Below, piece by piece: positions 58,774 to 64,000 of a DNA stretch of 64,000 nucleotides. The position numbers were made by a program, and so were the translations under genes. The notes below the pieces were generated by a model. The model searched no databases, had not been told where the DNA came from, and worked only from the letters and a program-made list of their open reading frames with translations. Positions within the stretch are counted from its first letter, which is position 1. Every line of letters starts with the position of its first letter. This DNA comes from Puccinia triticina. Lineage: Eukaryota > Basidiomycota > Pucciniomycetes > Pucciniales > Pucciniaceae. The DNA is taken from contig NC_070563.1 of the NCBI RefSeq assembly GCF_026914185.1, positions 2,852,001 through 2,916,000 on the forward strand. Reading direction: 5' to 3'.

Positions 58774-59960
58774 TCATGTAGTGGAGAGGGTAGCAGGAAG
58801 AATACAAATCAAGCATAGAGTTGTCGGCGCCATCATTACAAAGCGTGGGTGCGGATGCAATGAAGGCGGAGACAAGCGGGGCATAGGAACGAAGGGCCTA
58901 GGATGAGGGAGTGAGGTTTCAAGGGGTTCCCGTTGAATCCGCGGATCACGTAGTCGGGAGGGGCACGGAGATATATGGCCTTCTGGGCTGACCACCGGAA
59001 GCGGTGGCAGTCGTCGCAGAGGCGTCCCTTCGCAAGTGCGCGGGATAGATGGGCTGGGAGCGGGAACAACTGGTAAGCCCGGCCTGGCCGGAGACTTCAT
59101 CAGACGGCTCAAGCAGCTTTCTGGTAGCGTTGGGGGGTCGCTTGCGCAGGCCAGGATGTGAGCAAGCCGTCTCCGGCCTGAGGGCTGACGCGTGGGCGGG
59201 TCCACGCTCAGTTTCACCAGCTTCCATTGGAGGACGCTCGCAGGCAGACAACCGAGCGGGTTGCCAGAGAGATTCAGCTTGCACAGGCCAGGAAAGACCA
59301 GCGGCAGACTCCGGGGGATTTCTAAGAGGGGGGGGGCATACGTCAGTCAACAAGCCAACCTGAGCCCAGTAGTCGTGTGTAATTAATACCTGTCAGTGAG
59401 TTCCGCGAAAGATCCAGATCTTTAATCCCAAGGATTATGTCTCGGGTCCGGTCTGCAAGTGAAGGGCGAAGTGGGCTGCTGGAGGAGAAGCCAAAGATCG
59501 GGCCGAACAACAAGTACCATGAGGTCACATTCTTGCAGTGTAGTCAGCTTGAGACCAGGAAGCGCGACTCGGCGGGATAGGCCCAAGAGAACGCTCTGGA
59601 GGGAATCGAGGACGGCCCGAGTGGGCAGGTCATACAGACCAACAATAGGAATATGAACCGGATGCTGATAGAATTCAGCCAGAAAATCCAACCTCAGTGC
59701 AAAATCTTCAAAACGGTCTATGCAGAGCAAGACCCCTACTTGTTCAATAATCTGACAGAGGTCAACATTTGTCTCTTGCTTTCGAAGCTTCGGCAAATTT
59801 TGTTGCATCACGGCCAGCGCCTTGGCTTCGTCTCGGCCTAAGCCTTGTCAATAGGTTTTCTGGTTGATTTTGGGATCATGGATGCGGCAGTCAAGATCAT
59901 CAAACCAGCGAGCTGTCTTTCCAAAGAAACCCAAACCCAAGCAAAAAAGAAGGTATGAGC
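58774..59960 (-). pseudogene. Leucine-rich repeat protein with C-terminal CxxC pairs, probably broken
   Basis: A frame on the complement starts near 59960 (KTARWFDDLDCRIHDPK), hits an in-frame TGA at 59848-59850, and continues cleanly (GRDEAKALAVMQQNLPKLRK, CIDRFEDFALRLDFLAEFY). Leucine-rich repeats follow: LGIKDLDLSRNSLT, an intron, then FPGLCKLNLSGNPLGCLP and LVKLSVD. The C-terminus contains LCDDCHRFRW and FLCPACLRLH, a possible zinc-binding pair. At least one frame change is needed between the second and third segments. Intact relatives are likely regulatory LRR proteins. Which one is unknown. Confidence 0.5.
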
Positions 59961-61150
59961 CAAACCAATCAGCTACATTGTCATTGGCTTCATGAGTTAG
60001 AGGAACATTGATGACATACATAGTATTGGGAGGAGTAATCCCAGAGATTTGAACGAGTTAGACGAATGGATTGGGGAGGCTACGGTGGGCGTTGGCATGG
60101 ATTCAGTGGGCATGGCGCTGGCGAGGATGCGGTTGGTGTGGCGCTGGACCAAGGCAAGGCTGGTGCACGTGATGCGAGATGTTCGGATATTTAAAGGGGG
60201 TGAGGTTTGTGTCCGCTGTCCCCCAGGGGTTCTGGTTTCGTCCCACCCCCTCCCTGGAGGCGCCCTAATTGCTTGATTAGGCCCCTCCTTGACGGCTCCT
60301 CACAGAGTCCTTCACAACCGGCCCTTTTTTGCTTGTTGCTTTGGCACAGCTGGAGGGTCAATTCAAGGTGCCTATTTCAGGTGTTTGGGGATTCTTTCAA
60401 CTTGTCTATTGTGTGTGTGATATTTTTGTGGTGTTTCACAATAAAACACGCCAAAACTTAGATCTATGTTTCCACGTTTGTGTGGATTTAATAAACTTGG
60501 ATTAAAATTAGTGAAACCCATTTTTTTGGAAATGCGGGAATTAATTTGAATTTGGCTAAAAAAATGGCAAAAAACTTTTTTAATAGGGTGAAAGTCTGAG
60601 TTAAGTCAAGGTTGGACTGTGGTGCCACCCCAGTTTGGCCAGATATCCTTGCCTCCTCACAAAAATGATCTGGTGATTTTTTTTTTTTTTTTGCTTTTCA
60701 AAATTCACATGTCCACATGCAAGTGGATTTTTTTGCACTTTGCTAATAGTCACCCTGATGTACGCGCATACTTTGATGTGAAAATATCACAGGATGGACC
60801 TTTCATGGCCACATGAAAAGTAAATGCTTTGTGTTGAGACACCAATTGTCCCCCTGATGTACGTGAGTACATGAGGGGGACAATATCACAGGCTGGGCCT
60901 TTCACATCTCCATGAAAAGGACACACCGGTCATGGAGCCAAGAAAGGCCTATATTCTTGATGAGTTCTGGATGAATTCTTGATGAGTTCTGGATGATTTT
61001 CTGGCAAGTTATGGTTCATTTCAGGATGATTTCCAACTGATTTCCACAGCCAACTTCCAGTCTTTTTCATACCTATCCAATTTTTATTTACCAAAGGCCT
61101 CCAGCACATTTATGGAAAAATGTTACGGTAGGGCACTCCCTGGGGAGTGG
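59961..61150. other. Gap: repeats, no gene
   Basis: A near-tandem GATGTACG(C/T)G repeat with TATCACAGG...CCTTTCA blocks occurs twice (60750-60815 and 60855-60920). A short direct repeat of GATGAGTTCTGGATGA lies at 60959-61005. T-runs occur at 60670-60700. No coding. Confidence 0.45.
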
Positions 61151-61166
61151 GAAAATATCTTCCCTG

Positions 61167-62694
61167 GTGTTAGCAGAACTAAAAGTACTCATACAGTACA
61201 AGATAACAATGAGTCACCGGGATGCGGGAGAAATGGTCAACTGGTCACTGCTTTGTCTTAATGACTCTGATGAATTTTTTGGGGGAGTTTGGTTTGTATT
61301 TAGTGGCCATTTCAGGCAGATGTTACCCGTAGTCCGTGGTAGCAATATATTTGCACAAGGGACAGCCAGTCTTATAGGATAATATTTATGGCCCTTGACG
61401 CGCCATTGCAGTTTAACCAGGAACAACGAAGGGTAGTTACGTTACGTTGCATTATCCGCGCAATTTTGGTAACGTAACTACCCCCGTTATCCGGGGCCCC
61501 CCGTTACTTTACTAGTAACGGGGTCATTTCAGGCCCCGCGCGTAATGTAACGGGCCTGATTTTTGAGGCCCGTTATTGCGTTATCCCCCGGATAACGCAA
61601 TAACGGACCATTTAAGGCTTTTTAGCCTCATTTTTTGCCTGTTCTCAAGGGCTCTGCGCGCCCGGATAACGCAACGAGTATAAAAAAAACCGGCTCAACG
61701 TGTTGCGATAACGTAATCGCACTGTCGTTACGCGTAACGCGTAGATAACGACGAAAATTTCGTTACGTTACCGTTATCTACGCGTTACGCGTAGCGTAAC
61801 TACCCTTCGTTGCTGGGAATATGTGGCTCCAGTCTACCAGTCAGAGCTCTGAAGATACTTGTACATCCAGAGATCTACCCGAGTTTTTGGAATGGCTACT
61901 CCACGTGGGTTCAGGGAAAGGGATGATGAACAATACGGGAGTCATTTCCTTGACCAGGATTCATGTATTTACCAATTGTGTCCAGCGGGTTGTTATGGAA
62001 AATCTCATTGCCTTTGTCTACGTGTATTTGAGCTTGGTCAGAAGCAACTATCACAACAAGGGGTTGGCTAAATTTGACAGCGGACAAGCAATCTCAACAC
62101 CGCTGAATGTCAATTTTGCTGTGCTTAATTTGAGTTGTGTGCATTGTCTTCCAAGTCAAGTCTTTGATATTCGGGAGTTCAATGAGGCCTTAAGTGATTG
62201 TGATGAGACAGTGGGTCTTGAGTCATGGGCTAAAATTGAAATTCCAGGCTTTTTGGTTCCAATGCTTTGACTGAAGGAAGGTATGCCAGTGGTTTGCATC
62301 CGGAATCTTACTCTAGGTAGCCAGCTTTATAGCAGTACCTGCCTCCTGGTCAAGGTGATTCAGCCTCATGTCTTAAAATGTGAAGTCATGACTGGCCCAG
62401 ATTCAGGAAGTGAATTAATGATCCCAAAAATAATCTTGATACACAAACCAGACCCATCCTGTGCCACAACATTTTCCCAGTATCAATTCCCTGTTTTCTC
62501 AACCTTTGCAATGACTATTAAGAAGGCCCAAGGATAAAATATTGGTCAAGTTGGGGTATTTCTTCCGCAGCCAGTCTTCTCTCATGAACAATTGTATGTT
62601 GCCCTTTCCCGCGCTACAAGTCAGGCAGGCATTTGTGTTGGCATTGTTGTCTCTGATGGAAACTGCTCTCAAACTGTGAATGTGGTGAATATGT
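61167..62694 (+). pseudogene. Helitron/PIF1-type helicase remnant
   Basis: C-terminal half of a Helitron-style PIF1 helicase: FGGVWFVFSGHFRQMLPVVR (the GGDFRQ-LPV motif), LTRN, then after an insertion PEFLEWLLHVGSG, AFVYVYL, then GMPVVCIRNL, FPVFSTFAMTIKKAQG and VFSHEQLYVALSRATS. Stops at 62268 and 62535, and loss of the Walker B acidic pair upstream, show decay. The element at 61424-61812 splits the gene. Rep (HUH) and Walker A parts are not in the window. The neighbouring gene fragments (SerRS, CCT4, LRR) may have been carried by such an element. Confidence 0.8.
61424..61812. mobile_element. CAACG foldback element, copy 4 (389 bp), inside the helicase
   Basis: Starts CAACGAAGGGTAGTTACGTT and ends with its complement ...ACTACCCTTCGTTG. 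Flanks are CCAGGAA (61417-61423) and CTGGGAA (61813-61819), a 7-bp duplication with two changes. Removing it restores the helicase reading LTRN-MWLQS. The interior is GTTAC / GTAAC, CGTTATC and GCGCG words in both orientations. No coding. Confidence 0.85.
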
Positions 62695-64000
62695 AAAGTA
62701 TCAAAGAAGCGGTGATGTGACCACATTGGATGGTATTCTTATTTGTGTGTATGTACAAAAGTCAATGTCGGAAATGTTTGTAGTCATCAGTAATTTGAAA
62801 AGAGGAAACTGTCATGTTTGTTAGAATTATGCCCCATGCCCAGAAGAGGGTTTATTTCCTTTTTGTTCCTTTTCTTTCCATCAGGGTACTTTAGCCCCCT
62901 AGGCCCCTCTTAGGCCCCTTTTTCTCCATGTATTTCATTTGTCCCCTCATGAAATACAACCCCCACTTAGTTCCAAGCCCATATCAGTGAGACATTCTCT
63001 TTTGAGACTTCTCATCTGATGTTCTGAGTCCCTGCACAGATTCTGTGCTTGATCATTTCCCAGCTCACCATTCTCAGTTTCAGGCCTTTGGCCATTATTT
63101 CTTCAATGTTGTGTAAATGTACTTATACCTTTAGTTTTGGTGCTGTCTCTATACTCCAGTGTGGAAATTCAGTCCTTCAATGTATGTGGTGTATGATTTT
63201 TCAGAAAAAGCTTGGTGCGGAGGGCCCAGGGACGGAGTGTGCTGAGTGCCAGCGGCGCAGCCACAATTTCCCTAGTTTGTTCAAAAATTGACCTAGTACC
63301 CGGAACCTGTGCCAGTACCCAGGTCCCAAATGCCATCCCTAAACTACTTCAAGGCCAGTTTTTTTGTTTGATCTGGATGCAATAGGTCCACAATGCATCA
63401 GCATTATCTAAAAACCAATGCTACTTAAGAAAAATTAAATGAGAGCAATTGACACAATGTTGTTACACAATACACATGGAAAAAATGTTAACTATGATGA
63501 ATAAATTCTTACTGAAGGAAAAATTTGACCAAAAATTTCAGGGAAAAGATGTCAAGATGATCAATCAACAAGAAAAAGTGTGACTTATCTTACTGTGATT
63601 TTCATGGGCATTTCAGAATTGACTGGTCACCTTGGTTTTCTCAGGACAGCTTTTCAATTCTTTCTCCTGCTTCTTCCAGGATCACTGAAATATTGATTTG
63701 CCTGTTGATATCCACCAATCTACCCCCCTTTTGCTGCAGAATATTAATTATTTTTGCTTCTAGCCGCTGCATTTTCTAGTCAGGTGGAGTCAAACTTATG
63801 AGAATTTTGCAATATCTATTTGAATATGCCAGGTGCATGGTACCAAATCAAGAGCTGATGGTGTTTCAAACTTTACCATTTTTAAATGGACCATCCCTTG
63901 GCAGTTAAACATGATAGGGAAAAATTCCTCCAGTATTTTTCACATTTCACATTTCAGGTGGGGAAATTGCAGGTGAAACCAATTTTTGCAGATTAGGCAC
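62695..64000. other. Gap to window end: no gene recognised
   Basis: AT-rich. Frames at 63049-63291 have no features. A phrase near 63240 (CAGCGGCGCAGCCAC followed by TTTCCCTAG) is similar to one near 52733, so a dispersed repeat edge is likely. Confidence 0.4.

Overview
The window is fungal nuclear DNA, most likely from a rust fungus (Pucciniales). The reasons are intron-rich genes with short GT-AG introns, a basidiomycete-like ALG10, IRC22 and SPC2 set, small secreted cysteine-containing proteins, and a very high density of nested transposons. This identification is an inference from gene content. All exon models were made by eye from reading frames, splice sites and phase.

Layout. 1-6.4 kb: signal peptidase complex subunit SPC2 (-) and, divergently, a large type II membrane GT32/DXD glycosyltransferase (+). 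6.4-12.3 kb: pyrimidine-rich, with one secreted-peptide candidate and one five-exon acidic orphan protein. 12.3-18.5 kb: small inverted-repeat elements with readable target-site duplications (TSDs). 18.5-29.5 kb: a nested stack, in which a Ty1/copia element (125-bp LTRs, TSD GCTCT) carries a 5.06-kb Mutator-like element inside its 5' LTR (9-bp TSD) and a 181-bp MITE inside its integrase (3-bp TSD). 29.7-31.9 kb: a two-exon secreted cysteine peptide gene and a foldback element. 32.2-38.2 kb: a second copia element, on the minus strand, also broken. 39.8-40.5 kb: a cysteine-rich secreted protein gene. 41-44 kb: several MITEs. 46.5-50.6 kb: IRC22/TRAP-alpha-like and ALG10. 50.6-64 kb: repeats and a graveyard of gene pieces (mitochondrial seryl-tRNA synthetase, CCT4, a leucine-rich repeat protein) next to a decayed Helitron helicase.

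The main novelty candidate is a family of four foldback elements (14260, 31535, 43459, 61424). They share CAACG-(G/A)(T/A)GGG termini and make 7-bp TSDs. Two of these duplications are supported by inferred empty sites inside the window: a neighbouring paralogous repeat, and the reading frame of the Helitron helicase. The interiors differ completely between copies and are built from self-complementary short motifs.

The second is the Mutator-like element. It combines a GCM1-type zinc finger, a USP-like cysteine peptidase and AT-hooks, but the place where the DDE transposase core should lie is filled by an opposite-strand fragment that looks like a captured host gene.

The four clearly functional host genes (SPC2, the glycosyltransferase, IRC22-like and ALG10) all act in the ER/Golgi secretory pathway. 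With two or three secreted small-protein candidates, the intact gene content is secretory in character, but nothing in the sequence shows co-regulation.
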